Shown in pieces: positions 15,560 through 24,598 of a stretch of DNA of 26,589 bases. How positions within the stretch are numbered: position 1 is the stretch's first letter; every line of letters starts with the position of its first letter. The stretch spans positions 1-26,589 of the forward strand of contig JAGBYN010000029.1 of assembly GCA_017628775.1 (NCBI GenBank), in the 5' to 3' direction. The position numbers were made by a program, and so were the translations under genes. Source of the DNA: Bacteroidaceae bacterium (lineage in GTDB: Bacteria > Bacteroidota > Bacteroidia > Bacteroidales > Bacteroidaceae). The notes beneath the pieces are model-generated. The model was not told the DNA's origin. It worked only from the letters and a program-made list of their open reading frames with translations, and did not search any database.

Positions 15560-17293
15560 ATGGACAATAGACTTCGTAGTCGGTTATTTTGGATTATAGC
15601 ACTTTTGTGCTTCCTTTCATTGTTTCTGTTTTTAGGACATGGTTATTTTCATACGCGAGGAGAACCGCGTGAGGCTTTAGTTGCTATGGCCATGTTGGAA
15701 GATGGAAACTGGGCTCTTCCTATTACAAACGGAACGGATATTGCCTACAAACCACCTTTGTTTCACTGGGCCATCGCAAGTTTGTCCACTATAGCCAATG
15801 GGATTAGTGAATATACATCGCGCATGCCATCTGCTATAGCTTTGATGGCAATGGTGCTGGCTGGATTTTTATTCTATGCCAAACGGCGAGGCGCTGAAGT
15901 GGCTTTTCTGGCCGCGATCATCACACTGACTAATTTTGAAGTTCATCGCGCAGGTGTGGCTTGCCGTGTGGATATGTTGCTGTCGGCGTTGATGGTATTG
16001 GCGCTTTATGCCCTTTATCAATGGACTGAGCATAAGATGAAAGGTGTTCCTTGGTGGGCAATACTTTGTTTGAGTGGCGCTTTTTTAACCAAAGGTCCAG
16101 TGGGGGTAGTGCTTCCTTGTGCGGTAGTAGCCGTATTTGCCTGGATAAGGAATATGGGATTTATGCGCATCTTCGTTCGCTACGTGGGTGTGGTTTTGGC
16201 GGCTTGTGTCATTCCTGCGCTTTGGTATGTTGCGGCATGGAAGGATGGAGGCGATCAGTTCTTGACGCTTGTTATTGAAGAGAATGTGCTCAGATTCTTA
16301 GGCAAGATGACGTATGCTTCTCATGAGAATCCATGGCCATACAATGTAATGACGGTTATAACAGGGTTTGTACCATATACGATTTTGCTCCTGTTGTCTT
16401 TGTTTACGTTAAAGTACACACGTATTTCGGTAAAACCCAAAGCGTGGTGGCAGAAGTTTGTGGCATACATCAAGCAAATGGATGACGCCCGTCTGTTCTC
16501 CTTGCTCAGTATAGTCATTATGTTTGTTTTCTATTGCATTCCAAAGAGCAAGCGTAGTGTTTATCTGCTACCGATTTACCCCTTCATCGCTTATTTCATA
16601 GCAGAGTATATCGTTTATTTGGTCAAGAATAAGCCTCAGTCCGTTCGATGGTATAATGCTTTTATGTGTGGCTTGGGTCTGACGCTGACCGCTGTGTTTG
16701 TGATTGTCAGATGCGGACTTGTTCCTCATGCTCTGTTTCAGGGTAAACGCGCTGCGGAGAATCTTGCATATCTGAATGCTTTGGAAACGCTTCCGCTTTC
16801 AGTAGGTAATTTGCTGATCATCCTCGTTCCACTTGTCGTGGCGCTATTATATTTCAGATGGCCCAAGTCGATTCATTTGGATTTGCCAAAACGTCAAGCC
16901 CTTTATGGCCCCCTTATGGCATTCGTCCTGTTCTTTGCCTTAGACGGTGTTTACCAACCTGCTATCCTGAATGTAAAGTCAAACAAACCAATTGCTGAAC
17001 GTGTGGAAGCCTTGGCTCCAGAAGGTAACATCTATTCCTATATCACGATCATGGCAGAGGGCAATCGCCTGCATCCGTTTACTTTAAATTACTATTTGGG
17101 CAATCGTGTAGTGCCGTTTGTTGATTTTGCGCCAACAGAGGGTTATCTCTTTTTGGGCGAAAGAGAATATGATGGATTTATGGAAAACTATGGTAAGACT
17201 TTTACCATTGAACAATTACCTGATAGTCGCTTTAAGAGTAATGACAACCGTGACTGGATGAACGTTTATCATTTTAAAAAGATTGAACCATGA
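15560..17293 (+). CDS. ArnT-like GT-C glycosyltransferase (PMT/GT39-GT83 type)
   Basis: 577 residues, about ten or more membrane helices. The first periplasmic loop holds HTRGEPREALVAMAM (31-45), with two acidic residues in the position of the GT-C catalytic motif, then AYKPPLFHW (62-70), both typical of ArnT and PMT_2 (PF13231) proteins. Such enzymes move a sugar from a polyprenyl-phosphate carrier onto lipid A or another acceptor on the periplasmic side. A soluble C-terminal part follows the last helices (about 470-577). Its stop overlaps the next start by 4 bp (ATGA), so it is coupled to the LTA-synthase-like gene. Together with GtrA and GtrB downstream it would be the final transferase. 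The sugar and acceptor cannot be read; aminoarabinose is only one possibility. Confidence 0.85.
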   Translation: MDNRLRSRLFWIIALLCFLSLFLFLGHGYFHTRGEPREALVAMAMLEDGNWALPITNGTDIAYKPPLFHWAIASLSTIANGISEYTSRMPSAIALMAMVLAGFLFYAKRRGAEVAFLAAIITLTNFEVHRAGVACRVDMLLSALMVLALYALYQWTEHKMKGVPWWAILCLSGAFLTKGPVGVVLPCAVVAVFAWIRNMGFMRIFVRYVGVVLAACVIPALWYVAAWKDGGDQFLTLVIEENVLRFLGKMTYASHENPWPYNVMTVITGFVPYTILLLLSLFTLKYTRISVKPKAWWQKFVAYIKQMDDARLFSLLSIVIMFVFYCIPKSKRSVYLLPIYPFIAYFIAEYIVYLVKNKPQSVRWYNAFMCGLGLTLTAVFVIVRCGLVPHALFQGKRAAENLAYLNALETLPLSVGNLLIILVPLVVALLYFRWPKSIHLDLPKRQALYGPLMAFVLFFALDGVYQPAILNVKSNKPIAERVEALAPEGNIYSYITIMAEGNRLHPFTLNYYLGNRVVPFVDFAPTEGYLFLGEREYDGFMENYGKTFTIEQLPDSRFKSNDNRDWMNVYHFKKIEP

Positions 17294-19260
17294 AGATAGA
17301 TGGCTTACAGCGCGCGAAGTTGGCGTTGATATATCTGCTGAAAATCCACATTGCCGCGCTTGTGGTGTTTACGCTCTTCCGCAGTGTGCTGTTTTTTAGT
17401 ATGGATTATACGTTTCCTGTTGCGATACAGGATGACTGGGCCTTGCAGACCGTTGCTTTTGTCAAGGGACTTTGGTTTGACAACGTCATAGCCTGTTACA
17501 TACTTGTGCTCCCCCTGATTATATTATGGGTGGCGTTGCTCTGCAACTATACAAGAAAGTGGATATACCTGTTAACAGGAGGCTGGTTCATCTGCCTCTA
17601 TGCTTTGGCGTTTAGTATCTCGGCTGCCAATATCCCTTATTTCCAATATTTTTTCAAGACCATCAATTCATCTATTTATAATTGGTTTGGTTATGCAGGG
17701 ACCACTGCTGGGATGATTTTTGGAGAAACCTCCTATTACTTTCCCATTGCTTTGGGGGTAACAGCCATAGCGCTTTGGGGTATCGGTATTCATAAATTGT
17801 CAAAACGAACTTATGAAGCTGGTTTGAAAACGCCTCAGGGCATGTCCCTTCAATCTCGTGGCGTCGTCCTTATTACAGGTGCCGCTCTCATTGGCCTTTG
17901 TTTCTTTGGCATCCGTGGTCGTGTAGGGTATAACCCCATCAAGGTGAGTCAAGCGTACTACTGTGACGACCCATTTCTCAATCAGTTGGGCGTGAACCCC
18001 GTTTTCAATCTTTTAACGAGTACGCTTGATGATGCGCGTAAGGAAAACCGCCAGTTGCAGTTGATGGATGCTCAAACTGCGATTAGCAACGTACAAAGAT
18101 TGCTGAACCGAGGGGGCATTGAGGGTATTTCACCCATCGCACAGATCGTTGCGCCAGACACGAGCACGATAGGACGTCCGAATATCGTTTTCATTTTTAT
18201 GGAATCGATGAGCGCGAAACTGATGCGCGCTTATGGGCAAACGAAGAGCCTGACACCTTTTTTGGATAGTCTTTATCACCAGGCCTTGGTCTTTGATAAT
18301 ATCTATTCCGCAGGCATACATACCAATCATGGCATGTATTCTACGCTTTATTCGTTTCCTACGATTATGAAACGCAATGCCATGAAAGGTAGCGTCATAC
18401 CCACATATAGCGGATTGCCGACAGTGCTTAAGGATAATGGTTATTACAACCTTTTCTTTATGACCCACGAAAGTCAGTACGACAATATGAATGCGTTTTT
18501 CCGCACCAATGGCTTTGATGAGATACACGCAGAAGAGAACTATCCAAAGGAAAAGATCGCCAACCATTTTGGGGTGCAGGATGATTACCTGTTTGAATAC
18601 GCCTTACCCATTCTCAACGAACGGGCTGAAAGCGGACAACCTTTCTTTTCCGTCCTGCTTTCTATAAGCAACCATCCTCCCTATGTCATCCCTCCGCATT
18701 TCCAACCTAAGAGCGAAAAGATTGAGGATCAAATTGTGGAATATGCCGATTGGAGTATCCGTGGTTTTATGACTAAAGCCCAAGAGCAATCATGGTTTGC
18801 TAATACAATATTTGTGCTTATTGGTGATCATGGAAAGTTGGTGGGCACTCCTGAAAATGAAATGCCTGAAGCTTATAACCATGTCCCATTCATGATTTAT
18901 GGAAAAGGCATTGAACCAAACCATATCTGCAATTTTGGTGGGCAAATAGACGTTGCGCCAACACTTTTGGGTATGCTGGGTATAGGTTATACGCAAAATA
19001 ACTTTGGTGTTGACTTGTTGAAGTGTCAGCGTCCATGCAGCTTCTATACAGCCGACAACCTCATCGCAGCCCGAGATTCAGCACACCTGTATCTACATTC
19101 GCCTGAGACCGGACAGGAATTCTGTTATGCGATTGAGGATGGACAACTGAAATCAAGTGCTGTGGATGACAATTTTGAAGCCCTCAAGGAATATGTATTC
19201 TCCATGCTTCAGGCAACGGAGCAATTGGTATCGGAGGGTAAGACAACAATAAACCAATAA
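17290..19260 (+). CDS. LTA-synthase-like sulfatase-fold phosphotransferase
   Basis: 656 residues. About five membrane helices fill residues 15-210, then a periplasmic sulfatase-fold domain begins at GRPNIVFIFMES (295-306, metal-binding Glu305). Thr345 in AGIHTNHG is the expected nucleophile; SNHPP (470-474) and IGDHG (511-515) supply further metal ligands. This is the LtaS/phosphoethanolamine-transferase architecture (PF00884): a phospho-alcohol is moved from a phospholipid to an acceptor outside the membrane. Gram-negative relatives modify lipid A, LPS core or periplasmic glucans with phosphoethanolamine or phosphoglycerol. It overlaps the ArnT-like gene by 4 bp and precedes gtrA by 13 bp, so its acceptor is probably the glycan made by this operon. 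Confidence 0.88.
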   Translation: MKIDGLQRAKLALIYLLKIHIAALVVFTLFRSVLFFSMDYTFPVAIQDDWALQTVAFVKGLWFDNVIACYILVLPLIILWVALLCNYTRKWIYLLTGGWFICLYALAFSISAANIPYFQYFFKTINSSIYNWFGYAGTTAGMIFGETSYYFPIALGVTAIALWGIGIHKLSKRTYEAGLKTPQGMSLQSRGVVLITGAALIGLCFFGIRGRVGYNPIKVSQAYYCDDPFLNQLGVNPVFNLLTSTLDDARKENRQLQLMDAQTAISNVQRLLNRGGIEGISPIAQIVAPDTSTIGRPNIVFIFMESMSAKLMRAYGQTKSLTPFLDSLYHQALVFDNIYSAGIHTNHGMYSTLYSFPTIMKRNAMKGSVIPTYSGLPTVLKDNGYYNLFFMTHESQYDNMNAFFRTNGFDEIHAEENYPKEKIANHFGVQDDYLFEYALPILNERAESGQPFFSVLLSISNHPPYVIPPHFQPKSEKIEDQIVEYADWSIRGFMTKAQEQSWFANTIFVLIGDHGKLVGTPENEMPEAYNHVPFMIYGKGIEPNHICNFGGQIDVAPTLLGMLGIGYTQNNFGVDLLKCQRPCSFYTADNLIAARDSAHLYLHSPETGQEFCYAIEDGQLKSSAVDDNFEALKEYVFSMLQATEQLVSEGKTTINQ

Positions 19261-19273
19261 ACCAAATGATCAG

Positions 19274-19648
19274 ATGAAACCAATTGTTGGAGAAGCTTTA
19301 CGCTTCATCATTGTGGGCGTTACTTGTACGGTCTTGCATTATGCACTTTATTATGCGATGCAACTATACATCAATGTCAATATCGCTTACACCATAGGTT
19401 ATGTGATTAGTTTTATCGTCAATTTCTACCTCACCTCTTGGTTTACATTTGGAACTTCACCTTCATGGAAGAAACTGTTTGGAATGGGGGGCGCACATGT
19501 CGTTAATTACGGTTTACACATTATTCTGCTTAACCTTTTTATCTACATCGGAATTCCGCAAGAGTGGGCACCCATCCCCGTGTTTGCCATTGCTATTCCT
19601 GTGAATTTCCTTTTAGTACGTTTCGTCTTTAAACACAAGAAATCATGA
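19274..19648 (+). CDS. GtrA family flippase-like membrane protein
   Basis: 124 residues, four membrane helices, the usual GtrA (PF04138) size. It starts EALRFIIVGVTCTVLHYALY and has the conserved GYVISFIVNFYLTSWFTF segment (42-59) and FLLVRFVF near the end. GtrA proteins are proposed to flip undecaprenyl-phosphate-linked sugar to the periplasmic side for Gtr-type glycosylation. Its stop overlaps the GtrB-type start by 4 bp (ATGA, 19645-19648), a strong sign that the two work together. Confidence 0.88.
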   Translation: MKPIVGEALRFIIVGVTCTVLHYALYYAMQLYINVNIAYTIGYVISFIVNFYLTSWFTFGTSPSWKKLFGMGGAHVVNYGLHIILLNLFIYIGIPQEWAPIPVFAIAIPVNFLLVRFVFKHKKS

Positions 19649-20589
19649 ATAACAGCAAGGTCATCATTGTAGTGCCCTGCTACAACGAAGAAGAAGTTCT
19701 GCAAGAAACAACCCGTCAACTTTCAATAGTTCTTGAAAGGATGGAGCAGGACGGAAAAATAACAGAAGGCAAATTGTTATTTGTTGATGATGGAAGTCGT
19801 GATGCGACTTGGCATATGATTGAGCAACTTTCAACCGAAAATCAACGGGTTAAGGGCTTAAAACTTGCTCACAATGTCGGTCATCAACAAGCATTATGGG
19901 CTGGGTTAGAATGGGCTGCCAGTGCGCCTTTTGATGCCACCATATCTATTGATGCCGATTTGCAGGATGATGTGCAAGCCATCATCGAAATGACCGACCG
20001 CTTCAATCAAGGTGTAGATATCGTTTACGGTGTGCGTAAGGAACGTAAGACCGATACGTTCTTTAAGAAGCACACCGCACAACTCTTTTATAATCTGATG
20101 CAGACGATGGGGGGCGATGTGGTGTATAACCATGCAGACTTTCGCTTGATGAGCAAGCGGGCGTTGCAAGCTTTGGTGGCTCATCCTGAACGCAACCTTT
20201 TCTTGCGTGGTATGGTCCGTTCTTTAGGCTTCCCTTCAGACTTTGTCTATTACGATCGTAATGAACGTTTTGCAGGAGAGTCGAAGTATCCGCTTTCAAA
20301 AATGTTGAACTTTGCGATTGATGGTATTACGTCATTCAGTGTAAAACCCCTTCGACTTATCACCACTCTCGGATTGCTGTTTGTCTTTGTGGCTATAGGT
20401 ATTATCGGTTATGCGATATACGAATATCTTTGTGGATATACCGTTGCTGGTTGGACTTCGTTGTTGGTGTCAATGTGGTTCATAGGTGGGGTTGTTTTGA
20501 CTTCCATAGGGGTTATTGGTGAATATATCGGAAAGATATATAGGGAGGTAAAACGCCGCCCTCGCTACTTTGTCGAAAAACAAATATAG
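19645..20589 (+). CDS. GtrB-type polyprenyl-phosphate glycosyltransferase (GT2)
   Basis: 314 residues. The GT2 domain begins at VIIVVPCYNEEE (6-17) and carries FVDDGS (46-51) and the metal-binding DADLQDD (103-109). HNVGHQQALWAGLEWA and the later ERFAGESKYPLSKM match the DPM1/GtrB group. Two membrane helices (about 238-260 and 272-296) end the protein, followed by a basic tail. It makes undecaprenyl-phosphate-linked glucose or a related sugar from a nucleotide sugar on the cytoplasmic side, feeding GtrA and the ArnT-like transferase. It is the last gene of the operon, followed by a strong terminator. Confidence 0.9.
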   Translation: MNNSKVIIVVPCYNEEEVLQETTRQLSIVLERMEQDGKITEGKLLFVDDGSRDATWHMIEQLSTENQRVKGLKLAHNVGHQQALWAGLEWAASAPFDATISIDADLQDDVQAIIEMTDRFNQGVDIVYGVRKERKTDTFFKKHTAQLFYNLMQTMGGDVVYNHADFRLMSKRALQALVAHPERNLFLRGMVRSLGFPSDFVYYDRNERFAGESKYPLSKMLNFAIDGITSFSVKPLRLITTLGLLFVFVAIGIIGYAIYEYLCGYTVAGWTSLLVSMWFIGGVVLTSIGVIGEYIGKIYREVKRRPRYFVEKQI

Positions 20590-20642
20590 GCGTGCCATAC
20601 ACTGACGTGAGAGCCCTGTTTTTTCAGTTCGCTAAATTTAAA

Positions 20643-20680
20643 ATGCCCACATCCCTTGTGCTTATGAGGGATGTGGGCAT
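20643..20680 (+). terminator. Terminator with perfect 14-bp stem after the glycan operon
   Basis: ATGCCCACATCCCT (20643-20656) and AGGGATGTGGGCAT (20667-20680) are fully complementary around a 10-nt loop; GTCTT follows. The T-tract is short, but the stem is long and GC-rich. Confidence 0.75.
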
Positions 20681-20770
20681 GTCTTAACTAGAAAATTGAC
20701 CTATATGTCTAAACTTCTGGGTTTGGCGCGTTTCATTCAGTCGGGCATGCTCGGAATATTAGGTTTTGCT

Positions 20771-20802
20771 TTTGGTGAAGAAGAATAATAACTGTATTTT
20801 TG
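20771..20802 (+). promoter_or_regulatory. Promoter of the MFS gene
   Basis: -33 TTTG at 20771-20774 and -7 TATTTTTG at 20795-20802 with a 20-bp spacer: a full match to the Bacteroidota consensus. The ATG is 37 nt downstream. Confidence 0.8.
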
Positions 20803-20839
20803 TGTTTGAAAAATAATAATTCATTGCTTAACCGAATAT

Positions 20840-22018
20840 ATGAAAGACTATCGTAAGACCAAATTGGCCTGTTACTTGGGTTTTGTAACGCAAGCCATTG
20901 TGGCAAACTTCACGCCACTCCTGTTTGTGGCATTTCATCGTGAATATGAGATGCCATTAGCAAGCATGGCGCTTATTCCTGCTGTTTTTTATATTGTGCA
21001 GTTGATTACCGACCTGTTGTGCGCCAAATTTAAGAATATAAACTACCGCAAGAGCATCATTGCCTCGGCAATTACAGCCGCTGTGGGACTAGCGGGTTTG
21101 GCCTTCGTGCCAGGCTTGTTCAACAACCCGATGATCGGTATTCTTATTTGCGTCTGCATCTATGCCGTGGGTAGTGGCTTGATAGAGGTGCTGTGCAGTC
21201 CTATTATTGAGGCTTGTCCCTTTCCCAATAAGGAGAGCATGATGAGTTTGCTTCATTCGTTCTATTGCTGGGGGGCTGTGGGCGTGATTGTTGGGTCAAC
21301 CATTTTCTTTATGCTCTTTGGACTTGAACATTGGCGCGTTTTGGCATGCCTTTGGGCATTAATACCGCTCTACAATATTTATAATTTTGCTACTTGCCCG
21401 ATAGAACCTATTGTAGAGGATTCTGAGGGCATGAGTATGGGGCAACTGCTCCGGAATCAAACGTTTTGGATTTTTCTCGTTCTTATGGTGGCTGCCGGTG
21501 CTTCAGAGAGTACCATGTCACAGTGGACCTCGGCATTTGCTGAAGCGTCGTTGGGTGTGGATAAAGCGATCGGCGATCTTGCTGGACCATGTGGCTTTGC
21601 TTTCTGTATGGGGCTCGGCCGACTTTGGTACGGCAAGAAAGGTGAGGCGCTTGATTTGTCGGCCTATATGATTGGATCTGGTGTTCTGAGTTTTGCCGCC
21701 TATCTAACGGCATCTCTCTCTTCTGTCCCGCTTGTGAGTTTGGTGGGGTGCATGGTATGTGGTTTGGCAGTGGGCATCATGTGGCCCGGCTCTATCAGCA
21801 TAACATCTGCAAGAATCCCAGGCGGCGGTACTGCACTTTTCGCACTCCTTGCCCTGGCTGGTGATATGGGCGGAACGTTAGGTCCTTCCCTAGTAGGCCT
21901 TTGTACCAGCTCAGCAGAAAACAGCATTCAAAGCGGACTTCTGGCGGCTTCAATCTTCCCGCTTATTTTGGTGATTGCCCTTGTTGGTATTCGAAAAAGA
22001 AAGGCGAAGAACGTTTGA
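20840..22018 (+). CDS. MFS transporter
   Basis: 392 residues, twelve predicted membrane helices in two halves joined by a cytoplasmic loop (about 190-205, EPIVEDSEGMSMGQLLRN). Glycine-rich helices such as SGLLAASIFPLILVIALVG and the IMWPGSISITSARIPGGG segment (about 315-332) resemble sugar or nucleoside MFS permeases of the FucP-like branch, but I cannot assign a substrate. The C-terminus is basic (RKRKAKNV), as expected for the cytoplasmic side. Monocistronic: a strong promoter precedes it and a strong terminator follows. No catabolic genes adjoin it. Confidence 0.85.
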   Translation: MKDYRKTKLACYLGFVTQAIVANFTPLLFVAFHREYEMPLASMALIPAVFYIVQLITDLLCAKFKNINYRKSIIASAITAAVGLAGLAFVPGLFNNPMIGILICVCIYAVGSGLIEVLCSPIIEACPFPNKESMMSLLHSFYCWGAVGVIVGSTIFFMLFGLEHWRVLACLWALIPLYNIYNFATCPIEPIVEDSEGMSMGQLLRNQTFWIFLVLMVAAGASESTMSQWTSAFAEASLGVDKAIGDLAGPCGFAFCMGLGRLWYGKKGEALDLSAYMIGSGVLSFAAYLTASLSSVPLVSLVGCMVCGLAVGIMWPGSISITSARIPGGGTALFALLALAGDMGGTLGPSLVGLCTSSAENSIQSGLLAASIFPLILVIALVGIRKRKAKNV

Positions 22019-22128
22019 CTTTAATGCCATTTTGAATGTAGTCGCAATCTTCAAAGGCATACATCATTCGAATAATATTTTGAGTATTATAAGCGTTTAA
22101 CCGATTGCAATACAAATAAACCAAAAGG

Positions 22129-22173
22129 CACCAGCGGGATAAGTCGTACGACTTGCTTCGCTGGTGTCTTTTT
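22129..22173 (+). terminator. Terminator of the MFS gene with a nested palindrome
   Basis: The stem CACCAGCG (22129-22136) with CGCTGGTG (22159-22166) encloses the perfect 14-bp palindrome AAGTCGTACGACTT (22141-22154); TCTTTTTG follows. Confidence 0.85.
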
Positions 22174-22319
22174 GATGAATAAAGTGTATTTGCCTTTGTT
22201 TTTTAAAGTAGGTTCTATAAGGTTAGCTTGAGTAGATTTACATAAGATTTAGCTGCATTCGGCATTTTGAAAATTTTTCATTGCGCTCGTTTCGAGGATT
22301 TTTAAAAAAAGAGAAAGGC

Positions 22320-22355
22320 CAAAAAGATATGTAAGCAACCAAGCTCGGAATCAAC
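22320..22355 (-). repeat. Dispersed repeat, copy 2
   Basis: The minus strand here matches 15335-15370 (shared start TTGATTCCGAGCTT, shared end ATATCTTTTTG). It lies just past the stop of the OMP gene at 22372. A further short match, AAAG(G)TAGGTTCT, links 22206 and 15297 on the plus strand. Apart from this and the terminator, 22019-22371 holds nothing I can identify. Confidence 0.55.
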
Positions 22356-22371
22356 AGAAAAAATAAAACTA

Positions 22372-23046
22372 CTAATTTATAGAACCTGCCTTAAATGTAT
22401 ATGCAAAGTTCAAGGTCAACGACGTGTTGCGTGCATTATGGGCAGTTTTCGTGAGGCCATGTGAAAGTTCAACCGTGGTTGTGATGTTGTTGGCAAACTG
22501 AAAACCAAGTGCTACGCGTGCCCCTACATCAAAGCGGTGTGTGTGAGGTGCGGAGAATGTGCTTTGGTCGTAGTACAGACGGTTCGCCCCTTCCTGGTCG
22601 GTGTCGCCTTTGACCTTTATTTTACCGCCTACACCAAGTCCGATGTATGGTCCTGCTGAGGCCACGACGTATTTCCGTTCGCCCACACGGTGGTAATAAT
22701 TAAGTAGGATGGGGAGTTCCAGGTAATAGGCCGTAGCGCTGGTGTTCTTCCATCCGTAAAGTGGTTCGCCCGTTTCGGGGTTCACGATGGGATTGCCCGC
22801 ATTGTCCTTTTGCAACACAGATTCGTTGGGTAATTCCCAGCCGCGTCCGGCATATTGAAGGGAGGTGAGGATGGTCCAATGTTGGTTGAACTCCCATTCG
22901 TAGCCCCCGCCGATGGACCATGAACCCACTGCGTCGGTGCCTGGTTCAAGGTTTGCCCATCCTAAACCGACTTTGAATTGCCAATTTTGTGCGTTAATGC
23001 TTAATAATGGAATGAAGATTGCTATGAGGAGTGCTTTAATTTTCAT
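22372..23046 (-). CDS. Outer-membrane beta-barrel protein (OMP_b-brl type)
   Basis: 224 residues with a signal peptide (MKIKALLIAIFIPLLSINAQ). Alternating amphipathic strands follow, such as WQFKVGLGWANL, WSIGGGYEWEF, YYLELPILLNYY and YVVASAGPYIGLGVGGK. The LP-LLNYY and GPYIGLG pair is typical of the PorT/OMP_b-brl_2 (PF13568) group in Bacteroidota. It ends in an aromatic strand (SLTLNFAYTFKAGS), though not with a terminal phenylalanine. Role unknown: a small structural or receptor-type barrel. It lies 66 bp after the gene upstream on the same strand, so co-transcription is possible. Confidence 0.82.
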   Translation of the reverse strand: MKIKALLIAIFIPLLSINAQNWQFKVGLGWANLEPGTDAVGSWSIGGGYEWEFNQHWTILTSLQYAGRGWELPNESVLQKDNAGNPIVNPETGEPLYGWKNTSATAYYLELPILLNYYHRVGERKYVVASAGPYIGLGVGGKIKVKGDTDQEGANRLYYDQSTFSAPHTHRFDVGARVALGFQFANNITTTVELSHGLTKTAHNARNTSLTLNFAYTFKAGSIN

Positions 23047-23112
23047 GAGGTAAGAAGTCCTAAAGTTTAAGGGTTAAGCGCACCATTGCAGGTGTGTCTT
23101 CAAATGATTGAG

Positions 23113-24213
23113 TTACACTGGTTTGTCATTCTTTAAAGCATTTGCGCGCTTAACGAGTTGTTTTGTGGCTTCGTCTAAATCAGGTACTGAAGCGGGGATT
23201 TCAAAGGGTATTTTAGATTTTTTGTCCTTATACTCTTTTTTAGCCTGTTCTTTTGAAAGGTATTCACGATCCACTACGTATAACTCAATTGAAGAATTAA
23301 TCGCCACAGGAGTTTTAGAATTCAGCATGAGGCGGAATAATTTACCCTTGCCCTCAGCTTCCATGACAATGCCTGTTTGAATTAAATCTTTTGGGAGGTA
23401 ATGACCTGAATCGTTTGCTTCATAAATAAATGTGCTATACAATTGCTCAATGTTCATTGACAGTCCGATCATTTTCAGAAGCAAGTTTGAATAGTCGTGG
23501 TCTTTGCTATCAGCCAAGAAATCGGCAACCATTGTTAATGTGTTTTCATTCTGTTTTAGAAGCATTGTTGTGCCCGATTTGCCCTTGTCTTCATACAGCT
23601 TCGTAGCACCAGTTTGGTCTTTGAAGAATTTCTGGGTGTCAAACTCCTTATTAATGAATTGAACAATGCTTAAGAATGAGGGAAACGATGGCTCACTTTC
23701 GTAGGCTACACTGTCCACATTTTCTACCTTAAAGTGTACGTAGCTACGGCAGTTGCGATTGCGTAGTGAGTTCTTGCTGAATTTGATGTCTTCGGAGGTT
23801 GCTACATAGCGGTCTGCCATGTGTTCTAAGAAATAAGACACCGTGTCGGTTGCATTGCTCAATGTGAAATATTCGCGCACATAAAACGTTTGCTTTAAAA
23901 CGTCACGTTTAGCAGAAACAACCACCTCTTCCAATTCATAAACCGAAGGAAGCATCAATATTGTGGTGTCTTTGGACTCTTCAATAATGAGGCTCTCATA
24001 ACCAATGCAACGGATTGTAATAGGGTAGGCTGATTCTGGTATATCCGAGAAATCGCCATCAAAAGAGGTCATGCCAACAACATTTCCTGTGGTGTTAAAA
24101 ATAGGTGCGGAAGCCACTGGTGAGTTATCTATCGCATCTACCACACGTTTTTGAGCCACTGCTATTTCGATGAATAATAAACTGCTCAAAATCAATAACA
24201 AGTATCGTTTCAT
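23113..24213 (-). CDS. Exported protein with carboxypeptidase-regulatory-like domain
   Basis: 366 residues with a signal peptide (LLLILSSLLFIEIAVAQ). Residues 21-85 form a CarboxypepD_reg-like beta-sandwich (VVDAIDNSPVASAPIFNTTG, then TSFDGDF, then IRCIGYESLII). LEEVVVSAKRD (about 93-103) is the usual transition after this domain, as in TonB-linked proteins, but no plug or large barrel follows. The remaining 260 residues are a mixed region I do not recognise, ending in a lysine-rich helical tail. It is probably periplasmic or attached at the cell surface. It is preceded by a TAnnTTTG element at 24248-24255 and followed by the OMP gene. Confidence 0.75.
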   Translation of the reverse strand: MKRYLLLILSSLLFIEIAVAQKRVVDAIDNSPVASAPIFNTTGNVVGMTSFDGDFSDIPESAYPITIRCIGYESLIIEESKDTTILMLPSVYELEEVVVSAKRDVLKQTFYVREYFTLSNATDTVSYFLEHMADRYVATSEDIKFSKNSLRNRNCRSYVHFKVENVDSVAYESEPSFPSFLSIVQFINKEFDTQKFFKDQTGATKLYEDKGKSGTTMLLKQNENTLTMVADFLADSKDHDYSNLLLKMIGLSMNIEQLYSTFIYEANDSGHYLPKDLIQTGIVMEAEGKGKLFRLMLNSKTPVAINSSIELYVVDREYLSKEQAKKEYKDKKSKIPFEIPASVPDLDEATKQLVKRANALKNDKPV

Positions 24214-24247
24214 GATGAATTATTTTTCAGAAGGTTTATTCTGTGCG

Positions 24248-24255
24248 CAAAGTTA
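24248..24255 (-). promoter_or_regulatory. -7 element (TAACTTTG)
   Basis: Exact TAnnTTTG on the minus strand, 35 nt upstream of the ATG at 24213. No clear -33 element. Confidence 0.55.
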
Positions 24256-24309
24256 GCAGAATTTCCTGAAATTCATTTACGTGCAACGTATAAATTAGTT
24301 TTACATGCC

Positions 24310-24582
24310 TTAAACTGTATGCGTCAGCATGTAGATCGTTGTGATGAATTGAAGTGCGATGATTAGGGGCAGTCCAATACTGAATTTCTTGTGTTGCGTT
24401 TTATGTCGCCACACGTATAAGCCGAGCCAAGCGCCAATGCTTCCGCCAATAACGGCGAGCAGAAGAAGGGTCGCTTCTGAGATGCGCCACTTCGATTTCT
24501 TGGCCTTCCACTTGTCGATGCCGTAGATGATGAAGGTGAGCAGGTTTAGGGCTAATAGTATGTAGCAGATGATGGCGAGCAT
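24310..24582 (-). CDS. DUF1294 family membrane protein
   Basis: 90 residues from the ATG at 24582. The longer frame to 24663 would add a polar, proline- and serine-rich lead that reads backwards into the YjbR gene, so it is rejected. Two or three membrane helices. The diagnostic DUF1294 features are present: YGIDKWKAKKSKWRISEATL (20-39), then GGSIGAWLGLYVWRHKTQHKKF. Function unknown; in other bacteria the domain is sometimes fused to a cold-shock domain, which is absent here. It starts 16 bp after the YjbR stop, probably in the same transcript. Confidence 0.85.
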   Translation of the reverse strand: MLAIICYILLALNLLTFIIYGIDKWKAKKSKWRISEATLLLLAVIGGSIGAWLGLYVWRHKTQHKKFSIGLPLIIALQFITTIYMLTHTV

Positions 24583-24598
24583 AAATATTTGTGGGGTG

